Source: Rouxiella sp. WC2420 (lineage in GTDB: Bacteria > Pseudomonadota > Gammaproteobacteria > Enterobacterales > Enterobacteriaceae). Taken from it: a stretch of 64,000 nucleotides of DNA. The stretch is taken from contig NZ_CP165628.1 in the NCBI RefSeq assembly GCF_041200025.1, positions 2,976,001 to 3,040,000 on the forward strand, read 5' to 3'. Below the pieces are notes generated by a model. The model did no database searches. It was not told the origin of the DNA and was given only the letters and a program-made list of their open reading frames with translations. Every line of letters begins with the position of its first letter. Position 1 is the first letter of the stretch. Of the stretch, positions 47,290 to 55,077 are shown piece by piece. A program made the translations under genes and the position numbers.

Positions 47290-48723
47290 ATGATGAAAAA
47301 AATTTACGTAATGATTATTTCGCTGTTATTTATTTCCACCGAAACTTTTGCACAAACCAACACCAGTGATGCCGCTTGTAAAGGTGAGAGTGCCAATGAT
47401 GCTTCGAATGTTATTTCCTGCTACCGGCAACAACTGGCAGCTCAGCCATTAAATTACTGGTTTATGAGTAACCAAAGCTATGATGGCGTAGAGGTTAACC
47501 GGTATCAGATGATTTCTCAGTCATGGTCTCCGGCAGGACTTGTGTCGCCTGCGGCATGGAAGGAGAATGTCACTATTGCCATTCCACCGCATCCTAAATC
47601 TGTTCGTGCTCTGATTGCCGTTGATATCCCGGATGCCACGCTTTTAGATGTAGCGAAAAGAACCAGCACCATTGTTATTTCACTGCAAACTATTCCCAGT
47701 AAAGATTTGGTTTATCAGAATGATAATAAACCGCTGGAGGAAGACGACAGTATTGCTCGCACCTGGAAGCTTTATATGGCAGACCCTGTTGACCGAGAAC
47801 AACTGCCCCTGCACGTTCCAATGGCGGCCTCAATCTCTCAAACCATCCGATTAGCTAAAAAAGAACTGATCAAATGGGATATTAATAAATTTATTGTGAC
47901 CGGTGCGTCCAAGCGTGCCTGGGCAACCTGGTTATCGGGAATTTCCGATCCTGACGTTGATGCTATTGTTCCATTCGTCATTGACGTGCTCGACACTGGA
48001 AAGATAATGGCAAATATGTACCATTCCTATGGCGGTAATTGGCCAATCGCCTTTGCTCCTTATTATAATCAGGGAATTGACCAAGCTACCCGCACAGCCA
48101 ATTTCGGCAAGTTAATGAAAATCGAAGATCCGCTGCAATATATGGGCACTGCTTATCAAGCACGATTGGCTATCCCCAAATATATTGTCAATGCCAGCGG
48201 TGATGATTTCTTTGTTCCTGATAATACAAGATATTATTACGATAAACTGCCAGGAATAAAATCGCTGCGAATGGCGCCAAATACCGGACATATGGGCATC
48301 ATGGGTTTTATTGATCAATCGCTGGTACCGTTTGTTAACCGTATTCAGGACGATCGCCCGCTGCCACAGGTTATCACCGCCCCCTATCGCCAGGAAAACT
48401 CAAACCAGCTGGATGTCCGCTTCTCGGAGAAACCGGTTAAAGTGGTACGCTGGACGGCAACGAATCCTGTGGCTCGTGACTTCCGTTTTGCCTGCGGTAT
48501 CAAATATGCTGCCACTCCGCTGGAATTGAGTTCAACAAACAGCGTCGAAATGCCTTTGGTCTACAACGGCCCTGGATGGCAGGCTAGTTTTGTTGAAGCG
48601 ACTTTTGACGATGGCTATATTGCGACCTCTCAGGTGTATATCACTCCTGATGATAAATATCCGACAGTTGCACCACCGGGAGATAAGGCTGGCTGCCAGA
48701 CATTACCTGGGCGAGGCTTATAG
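47290..48723 (+). CDS. PhoPQ-activated pathogenicity-related (PqaA-type) exported protein
   Basis: A 477-residue protein with a Sec signal peptide (MMKKIYVMIISLLFISTETFAQ, shown here as MMKKIYVMIISLLF then ISTETFAQ; cleavage probably near FAQ). The body fits the PhoPQ_related family, an alpha/beta-hydrolase-like group: nucleophile-type elbow VTGASKRAWATWLSG, VDAIVPFVIDVL, and a late His in APNTGHMGIMGF. Salmonella PqaA is PhoP-controlled and linked to resistance to antimicrobial peptides; the activity is unknown. GAGG precedes the ATG at 47290 or 47293. Single gene, AT-rich at the start, likely acquired. Confidence 0.85.
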   Translation: MMKKIYVMIISLLFISTETFAQTNTSDAACKGESANDASNVISCYRQQLAAQPLNYWFMSNQSYDGVEVNRYQMISQSWSPAGLVSPAAWKENVTIAIPPHPKSVRALIAVDIPDATLLDVAKRTSTIVISLQTIPSKDLVYQNDNKPLEEDDSIARTWKLYMADPVDREQLPLHVPMAASISQTIRLAKKELIKWDINKFIVTGASKRAWATWLSGISDPDVDAIVPFVIDVLDTGKIMANMYHSYGGNWPIAFAPYYNQGIDQATRTANFGKLMKIEDPLQYMGTAYQARLAIPKYIVNASGDDFFVPDNTRYYYDKLPGIKSLRMAPNTGHMGIMGFIDQSLVPFVNRIQDDRPLPQVITAPYRQENSNQLDVRFSEKPVKVVRWTATNPVARDFRFACGIKYAATPLELSSTNSVEMPLVYNGPGWQASFVEATFDDGYIATSQVYITPDDKYPTVAPPGDKAGCQTLPGRGL

Positions 48724-48816
48724 GATCTGTCTGATAAACGGCGTGTTTTTAGGGCCAATGCCGCAAACTTTTTTTTCTCTGCTAACCTTATTTAACAACT
48801 AATAAGGAGATCGCGT

Positions 48817-49065
48817 ATGTTTAATCAAACTGAAGATAAAGTTAAAGAAGTTGCCGGTGCTGCTCAGGAAGCTTTTGGTGATGTGACTGATTCGCCAGAG
48901 CATCAGGCAAAAGGTGCCGCCAGAAAATACGCTTCTCAGGCAAGCTACGCAGCTAAAGATGCCGTTTCTACCGCGGTAGAGCAGGTAAAAGAAAACCCGT
49001 TTGCGGGTGTCGCGGTGGCCGGTGCGATAGGTATCGTGATTGGTTACCTGCTGGGCCGCAAGTAG
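48817..49065 (+). CDS. Small CsbD-like / YqjD-ElaB-type membrane-anchored protein
   Basis: An 82-residue protein. The N-terminal half resembles CsbD-type stress proteins (TEDKVKEVAGAAQEAFGDVT). The C-terminal half is like the ElaB/YqjD/YgaM (DUF883) group: NPFAGVAVAGAIGIVIGYLL then GRK, a single C-terminal membrane helix. YqjD-type proteins anchor ribosomes to the membrane in stationary phase and are RpoS-controlled. AAGGAG lies upstream of the ATG. Combining the two halves in one short protein is unusual. Confidence 0.75.
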   Translation: MFNQTEDKVKEVAGAAQEAFGDVTDSPEHQAKGAARKYASQASYAAKDAVSTAVEQVKENPFAGVAVAGAIGIVIGYLLGRK

Positions 49066-49201
49066 TTTGCTTATATCTTATGGACGGCTGTGTGAAATTT
49101 CTTCACGCCTATTGACGTCATCTTGAATAGGTTTATTATTTCGCCCGCATAAAATTTACACACAGCAAGTCCATAAAATCGATTAGAAGTACATTTTATT
49201 G

Positions 49202-49231
49202 AGCCATCAACCTAGGTTGATGGCTTTTTTT
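49202..49231 (+). terminator. Strong rho-independent terminator
   Basis: AGCCATCAACC/GGTTGATGGCT, an 11-base perfect stem with a two-base loop and seven T. It ends the small membrane protein transcript. The rest of 49066-49417 holds no gene; the efflux operon promoter must lie there. Confidence 0.9.
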
Positions 49232-49417
49232 ATGCCCGTGCCTATCCCTCTTACAGTACCCTCTGCTGCAACACCAATGATTGATAATGTCGATGTTTAC
49301 CTCTCACCCCCGCATACGTTTAAGCGTTAATAGTACAGATAAATACTTCGCCTTAAGCCTCTCTTAATAAGAATTATTTAAGCTGCACTGAATTAACTTA
49401 TGTTCGGGAGAAAAGTG

Positions 49418-50848
49418 ATGATGGCCGATGGGTCCCGATATGTAGCCTTTACCCGGCTCGGAAACCGACTGAAACCGGTTCCATTACTATTGATAGGCCT
49501 GATCGTCAGCGGCTGCTCGATGTTTGTACCTGATTACCATCGACCTGCCGTGCCGATTGCCAGCAAATGGTCCTCACCTTTGGAGACGGCCAATAAAACC
49601 GCCATGCCGGTCAGCGGCCCCTGGTGGCAAGATTTCAGCAGCAGCGAGCTTAACGGGCTGATGAAAGCCGGGCTGATGGAGAACTATTCATTACAGGCAG
49701 CCTATCAACGTATCGAAGAATCCCGCGGCACTGCGGAGCTTGACGGTGCACCTCGTTATCCAACCCTCGCCCTTGGCGGCTTATACACCAGACAAAATAA
49801 CTTCTCCACCACCAGCAAAACCAGCGTTTATGGTCAGGCCAGCTACGAAACCGACTTTTGGGGTAAAAATCAGGATAAATATCACTCGGCACAGCAGTTA
49901 GCCACTGCCGCAGAATATGATGCTGAAACGGTGAAGATGACTTTGGCAGCCAATATCGCCAATACTTATTTTCAGCTGCTATCGCTGGATGAGCGAATCT
50001 TGCTGGCGCAAAAAATTTCAGGAGATGAACAACATATTCTGGACCTGGTGCAAACTCAGGCCAACCTTGGCGCGGGTTCAAATCTCGAAGTCGAGCAACA
50101 GCGCAACGTATTACAGACCTATCAGGCCACCGTGTTTTCCCTTCAGCAGCAGCGCAATCAGACTCGCTTCGCCCTTGCGGTGCTGGTTGGGCAAAGTCCT
50201 GAAAGTTTCACTATCGTCAGCAAAAATTTGAATCACGTCACTGACCCGGCCCCGCAGCTGAGTTTTCCAGCCAACCTGTTACGTCGCCGACCCGACATTC
50301 AGGCGGCCGAGGCGCGTCTGATTTCTACAAACTATGACGTGGGCGCGGCACGGGCCAGTTTCCTGCCGGACATTGTGGTAACGCCGCTTGCCGGTATCAA
50401 CACCCTTGCCGGCACCTCGGTCTGGAGCCTGATTGGCACCCTGACACAGCCTATCTTCTCGGGCGGTTCGCTGAGCGGCCAGCTGCATTTCGACAAGGCT
50501 CATTCGCAGGAAATGGCGGCCAACTACAAGCAGACCCTATTGACTGCTTTTCAGGATGTGGAGACACAGATTAGCGCGGTGAATCAGTTTACCCAGGCCG
50601 ACAAACTCAACGCCGAAGCAGTGGTGTCGGCTCAGGAGGCCAATCGACTGGCGCTTGTCCAGTACAAACTTGGCAGCATCGATTATCAAACATTGCTGAC
50701 CGTCGAACGCACGCTGTATCAGAGCGAAGACAGCAGTCTGCAGGTTAAATTACAGCGGTTGCAAGCTTCGGTTGGCCTGTTCCGCGCTTTGGGTGGTGAC
50801 TACGTAACCCCCTCTTCCTCTCCCCAAACAAATTCACAGGTAGGATAA
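49418..50848 (+). CDS. RND efflux outer-membrane lipoprotein, NodT/OprM family
   Basis: About 476 residues. A long basic lead, hydrophobic segment and lipobox IVSGC put the lipidated Cys near residue 33. Two OEP domains follow, each with coiled-coil helices that build the periplasmic channel; repeats begin near YSLQAAYQRIEESRG and FPANLLRRRPDIQAAEARL. The ATG at 49418 has GGGAG upstream and is preferred over 49400. It is the first gene of a three-gene RND operon, three bases before the adaptor, so all three parts of the pump are made together. Confidence 0.9.
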   Translation: MMADGSRYVAFTRLGNRLKPVPLLLIGLIVSGCSMFVPDYHRPAVPIASKWSSPLETANKTAMPVSGPWWQDFSSSELNGLMKAGLMENYSLQAAYQRIEESRGTAELDGAPRYPTLALGGLYTRQNNFSTTSKTSVYGQASYETDFWGKNQDKYHSAQQLATAAEYDAETVKMTLAANIANTYFQLLSLDERILLAQKISGDEQHILDLVQTQANLGAGSNLEVEQQRNVLQTYQATVFSLQQQRNQTRFALAVLVGQSPESFTIVSKNLNHVTDPAPQLSFPANLLRRRPDIQAAEARLISTNYDVGAARASFLPDIVVTPLAGINTLAGTSVWSLIGTLTQPIFSGGSLSGQLHFDKAHSQEMAANYKQTLLTAFQDVETQISAVNQFTQADKLNAEAVVSAQEANRLALVQYKLGSIDYQTLLTVERTLYQSEDSSLQVKLQRLQASVGLFRALGGDYVTPSSSPQTNSQVG

Positions 50849-50851
50849 ATC

Positions 50852-52003
50852 GTGTCTAAAACTTACGGTAAATCCAGGCGTCGTGGCTACGTAGCGTTGG
50901 CCGCCGTGGTAGTCGCTATTGCTGCCGCCCTTTATTTAAGCCAGACGCGCACCGCCTCTGCGAAAGTCACTAAAAATTCACCGATCCCAATCGGCATACA
51001 AAGCGTGCAGGTACAAAACCTGCCGATATCTATCTCCGAAATAGGCAACGTGCAGGCGCTGAATACGGTGAATGTCAAAGTGCGGGCCGATGGGGAATTG
51101 CAGCAGGTTTATTTCAAGGAAGGACAATGGGTTCACGCCGGAGATTTACTGGCACAGGTCGATCCCAAGGTTTATCAAGCGCAGGTTTTACTGTCGAAGG
51201 CCACCATGGAGAAAGATCAGGCTCAGTTGGCCAGCACCATGGTGGATTACACACGTGCCCGCAAACTGGCCGCGGCGGGGGCAGGCCCGACGCAAAACGT
51301 AGATACGCTCAAGGCTCAGGTTGCAGCCCTGAAAGCAGCAATTGATGGCGACAAGGCTAATTTGGATATCGCCCAGTTGCAGCTGGGCTACACGCGGATC
51401 ACCGCGCCAATCTCCGGCCATGCTGGCCAGCGGCAGATTGATGCGGGTTCAATTGTGCACGGTTCCGATGCCAACGGGCTGGTCACACTGACGCAGATGA
51501 ACCCAATTTCGGTAGCATTTTCCGTGCCGCAGGGCGAACTGCCCGCCATTCTCAAGGCCAACGCCAATGCGCCATTAACGGTAATCGCCCTGACTCGTGA
51601 TGCTACTCAGCAAATCGCCCATGGCAGATTGTCATTTATTGACAGTCAGGTCGCTACCGACAGCGGACAGATTCAATTAAAAGCCAACTTTACCAATGAT
51701 AACAATGCCCTGTGGCCAGGGCAGTTAATCAGCGTCAAACTCATTGAAGGTGAAATTCCGCATGCTCTGGTGGTCCCGGTTTCAGCGGTGCAGCAGGGCC
51801 AGCAAGGCAATTATGTTTACGCGGTTAAAGCCGATAACACGGTTGCCGTGCAGTGGGTTAAAACCGGTGAGACCGTCGATAACAGACAACAGATTGTCGA
51901 GGGATTACAGCCCGGCCAGCGAGTGGCGACCAGCGGACAATTCCGACTGGCCAGCGGCGATAAAGTCAGCGCCCTGCCGCCGGTTACAGGAGCAAGGCCA
52001 TGA
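50852..52003 (+). CDS. RND efflux periplasmic adaptor (membrane fusion) protein
   Basis: A 383-residue adaptor with an N-terminal membrane anchor (YVALAAVVVAIAAALYLSQ), the beta-barrel and lipoyl halves (VNVKVRADGELQQVYFKEG, ITAPISGHAGQRQIDAGSIV), and an alpha-hairpin between them. Related to MdtA/MuxA. The start is GTG at 50852 with AGGA seven bases upstream. Its stop overlaps the pump gene start (ATGA). Confidence 0.92.
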   Translation: MSKTYGKSRRRGYVALAAVVVAIAAALYLSQTRTASAKVTKNSPIPIGIQSVQVQNLPISISEIGNVQALNTVNVKVRADGELQQVYFKEGQWVHAGDLLAQVDPKVYQAQVLLSKATMEKDQAQLASTMVDYTRARKLAAAGAGPTQNVDTLKAQVAALKAAIDGDKANLDIAQLQLGYTRITAPISGHAGQRQIDAGSIVHGSDANGLVTLTQMNPISVAFSVPQGELPAILKANANAPLTVIALTRDATQQIAHGRLSFIDSQVATDSGQIQLKANFTNDNNALWPGQLISVKLIEGEIPHALVVPVSAVQQGQQGNYVYAVKADNTVAVQWVKTGETVDNRQQIVEGLQPGQRVATSGQFRLASGDKVSALPPVTGARP

Positions 52004-55000
52004 ATCTGTTTGAGCTGTTTATCCGCCGCCATATAGGCACGACTCTGGTCGCGATAGGCGTCATGCTGCTAGGTATCGTGGCCTATTTTATGCTGCCGGT
52101 GGCACCGCTGCCACAGGTGGATTTCCCGACCATTCAGGTCTCTGCCAACCTGCCGGGCGCCAGCGCCGAGACCATGGCGACTTCGGTGGCAACGCCGCTG
52201 GAAAAGGCGCTGGCCGCCGTTCCTGACGTTACCTCAATGACCTCTTCCAGTTCACTCGGCGTCACACAGATTGCGCTGCAAATGGATCTCGACCGCGATA
52301 TCAACGCAGCGGTGCAGGATGTGCAAACGGCGATGACTGCCGCCAACGGTTCATTGCCGAAAGATATGCCAAATCCGCCGACTCTGCGTAAAGTCAATCC
52401 GGCGGAAGCAACGCTTATCTCGCTGGCGCTGACTTCCCAGGAGCATACCCTTCCGCAGTTGGATGAATACGCAGAGCATTATCTGGGGCAGCAGATTTCG
52501 CAAATGCCCGGCGTCGGGCTGGTAGACTTTCATGGTCAACAGCATCCGGCGGTGCGTATCCAGATTGACCCGGACGCTCTGGCGGCACACGGCATGACCC
52601 TCGAGGACGTGCGCAGTATTGTCGGTATCAGCACGGTCGATATGCCCAAGGGTAATATCAGCGGACCCGATCGCAACATGGTACTTAATAGTACCGATCA
52701 GCTGCTGAAAACTTCGCAATATAATAATCTGGTAGTGGCCTATAAAAATGGCATGCCAATTCGCCTTGGCGATCTGGGCAAAGTTATTGACTCTTCGGAA
52801 GATACCCATGAAGCAGCCTATTATGAGAATCAGCCTTCGGTAATCCTCGATGTGCACAAACAGGCAGGTTTTAACGTGGTGGAGACAGTCAACGCCATCA
52901 AGGCCAGCCTGCCGCGCCTGACCTCGTCACTGCCAAAAGATGTGACCGTTAATGTTGTCGGCGATCGAACGCAAACCATTAATGCATCAATCAAAGACGT
53001 GCAGTTGACTTTGCTGTTGTCGATTGTGCTGGTGGTGATGGTGATTTTCATTTTCCTGCGCAATATTACCGCCACGCTGATCCCATCGATTACCATTCCG
53101 CTGTCTTTACTGGCCACTTTTGCCGTGATGTATCTGCTGGGTTATAGCCTCGATAATCTGTCAGTAATGGCGCTGTCCATCGCGGTGGGATTCGTAGTCG
53201 ATGACGCCGTGGTGGTAATGGAAAATATCTATCGTCATATGGAAATGGGCAAATCGCCTTTCCAGGCTTCAATTGATGGCGTGCGCGAGGTTGGCTTTAC
53301 CATTGTCTCAATGACCCTGTCGCTGATTACCGTGTTCGTGCCGATCCTTCTCATGGGCGGGATAGTCGGCAGGTTGTTCCGCGAATTTGCCGTCACCATA
53401 AGCATTGCCGTACTGATGTCTGGGGTGGTTGCGTTGACGGTTATCCCAATGCTCAGCGCACGCGTGCTGAAACCACACTCCTCAGAACATCACGGCCGCT
53501 TTTTCACATTCACTGAAAGAATGTTCGACCATTGTCAATCGAGTTATCGCCGCGGGCTGGATTGGGTGCTGGGTCATCAGCGGATTACTTTAGCGGTGAC
53601 GTTAATGACCGTAGTGCTCACCGCAGTACTGTATATCACTATTCCAAAAGGATTTTTCCCTTCACAAGATACCGGCATCATTACCGGTGTGGCACAGGCG
53701 GCACCCGACGTCGGCTTTGACCAGATGCGTTATCAGGTCGGCCAGCTGGCTCGCATCGCCGAGGCAGATCCGGCAGTACAAAATGTTCGTTATTGGGTCG
53801 GCGCCAATCCCACGTTGAGTCAGGGGCACGTTATCATCAGCCTCAAGCCTTTCTCTCTGCGCCATGATAATGCCGCCACGGTGATTGCCAGACTCAATAA
53901 ACAGACCAAAAGCGTGCCAGGCATCGTGCTTTATATGCAAGCCCAGCAGGATATTCAGATCGGTGCGCGCGTCAGCAAAACGCAATATCAGTACACACTG
54001 CAATCCGCCGACAGCACCGAGCTGAGTCACTGGTCAGGCATTTTGCTGGCCAAACTCAAACAGCTGCCGCAGTTGACCGATGTCACTTCCGATCAACAGT
54101 CATTGGCGCCGCAAACCACGCTGGTTATCGATAGACAAATTGCCTCGCGTCTCGGAGTCAGCGCGCAGGATATCGATAACGTACTTTACGACTCTTTCGG
54201 TCAGCGCCAGATTGCCACTATGTATACGCAAATCGATCAGGATCACGTGATCCTCGAGCTAGACCCGCATTGGCAGGAAAATGCCGACAGCCTTAAACAT
54301 CTATACGTGCGTTCGAGCCTGCACTCGAATCTGGTTTCAATGAGCGTGCTCGGGCATTTTACCCATAGTCTGGCGCCGATTACCGTCAACCATCAGGGGC
54401 CATTCCCTGCTGTGACGCTATCGTTTAACCTGGCACCGGGCCAGTCTCTTGGCAATGCCGTCACCGCCATTCAGAATGCAACATTACTGTCCGGTCTACC
54501 TGATGACATCACCGCCAGCTTCCAGGGCGCGGCCCAGTCGTTCCAGAGTTCACTCAAATCACAGCCGTGGCTGATTCTCTCCGCGATTCTGGCGGTCTAT
54601 ATTCTGCTAGGGGTGTTGTATGAAAATGCGATTCACCCGTTAACTATCATTTCTACCCTGCCCTCGGCCGGTATCGGAGCTTTGGCCGCGCTGATGCTCA
54701 CCGGTCAGGATCTGTCTATCATGGGCATGATAGGTATTCTGCTGCTGGTTGGGATCGTGAAAAAGAATGCGATTATGATGGTCGATTTTGCGCTGGCGGC
54801 CGAAAAAAACGCGGGTATGTCGCCGCTCGAAGCCATTCGACAAGGCTGCTTATTACGCTTTCGACCGATAATGATGACCACCATGGCGGCGCTATTGGGG
54901 GCGGTGCCGCTGGCTTTAGGCACCGGTGCCGGGGCAGAACTTCGCCAACCGCTGGGGGTTGCGATTGTCGGCGGGCTGATCGTTTCTCAGGCGCTGACGC

Positions 55001-55071
55001 TGTTCACTACGCCAGTGGTCTACCTGTGGTTTAGCCGCTTAACCTCTGTTAATCCGCCGCGGCACCCGTAA
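52000..55071 (+). CDS. RND efflux inner-membrane transporter, MdtB/MdtC (MuxB/C)-like
   Basis: A 1,023-residue proton-driven pump with 12 membrane helices and two large periplasmic loops. HAE1-type features: MNLFELFIRRHIGTTLVAIG at the start, PLPQVDFPTIQVSANLPGA, and the proton-relay acidic pair in FVVDDAVVVMENIYRH of helix 4. MdtBC-type pumps work as BC heteromers; here only one pump gene is present, so it presumably forms homotrimers. No regulator gene lies nearby. Substrates are unknown; relatives export novobiocin, bile salts and other drugs. Confidence 0.93.
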   Translation: MNLFELFIRRHIGTTLVAIGVMLLGIVAYFMLPVAPLPQVDFPTIQVSANLPGASAETMATSVATPLEKALAAVPDVTSMTSSSSLGVTQIALQMDLDRDINAAVQDVQTAMTAANGSLPKDMPNPPTLRKVNPAEATLISLALTSQEHTLPQLDEYAEHYLGQQISQMPGVGLVDFHGQQHPAVRIQIDPDALAAHGMTLEDVRSIVGISTVDMPKGNISGPDRNMVLNSTDQLLKTSQYNNLVVAYKNGMPIRLGDLGKVIDSSEDTHEAAYYENQPSVILDVHKQAGFNVVETVNAIKASLPRLTSSLPKDVTVNVVGDRTQTINASIKDVQLTLLLSIVLVVMVIFIFLRNITATLIPSITIPLSLLATFAVMYLLGYSLDNLSVMALSIAVGFVVDDAVVVMENIYRHMEMGKSPFQASIDGVREVGFTIVSMTLSLITVFVPILLMGGIVGRLFREFAVTISIAVLMSGVVALTVIPMLSARVLKPHSSEHHGRFFTFTERMFDHCQSSYRRGLDWVLGHQRITLAVTLMTVVLTAVLYITIPKGFFPSQDTGIITGVAQAAPDVGFDQMRYQVGQLARIAEADPAVQNVRYWVGANPTLSQGHVIISLKPFSLRHDNAATVIARLNKQTKSVPGIVLYMQAQQDIQIGARVSKTQYQYTLQSADSTELSHWSGILLAKLKQLPQLTDVTSDQQSLAPQTTLVIDRQIASRLGVSAQDIDNVLYDSFGQRQIATMYTQIDQDHVILELDPHWQENADSLKHLYVRSSLHSNLVSMSVLGHFTHSLAPITVNHQGPFPAVTLSFNLAPGQSLGNAVTAIQNATLLSGLPDDITASFQGAAQSFQSSLKSQPWLILSAILAVYILLGVLYENAIHPLTIISTLPSAGIGALAALMLTGQDLSIMGMIGILLLVGIVKKNAIMMVDFALAAEKNAGMSPLEAIRQGCLLRFRPIMMTTMAALLGAVPLALGTGAGAELRQPLGVAIVGGLIVSQALTLFTTPVVYLWFSRLTSVNPPRHP

Positions 55072-55077
55072 TTTGCT

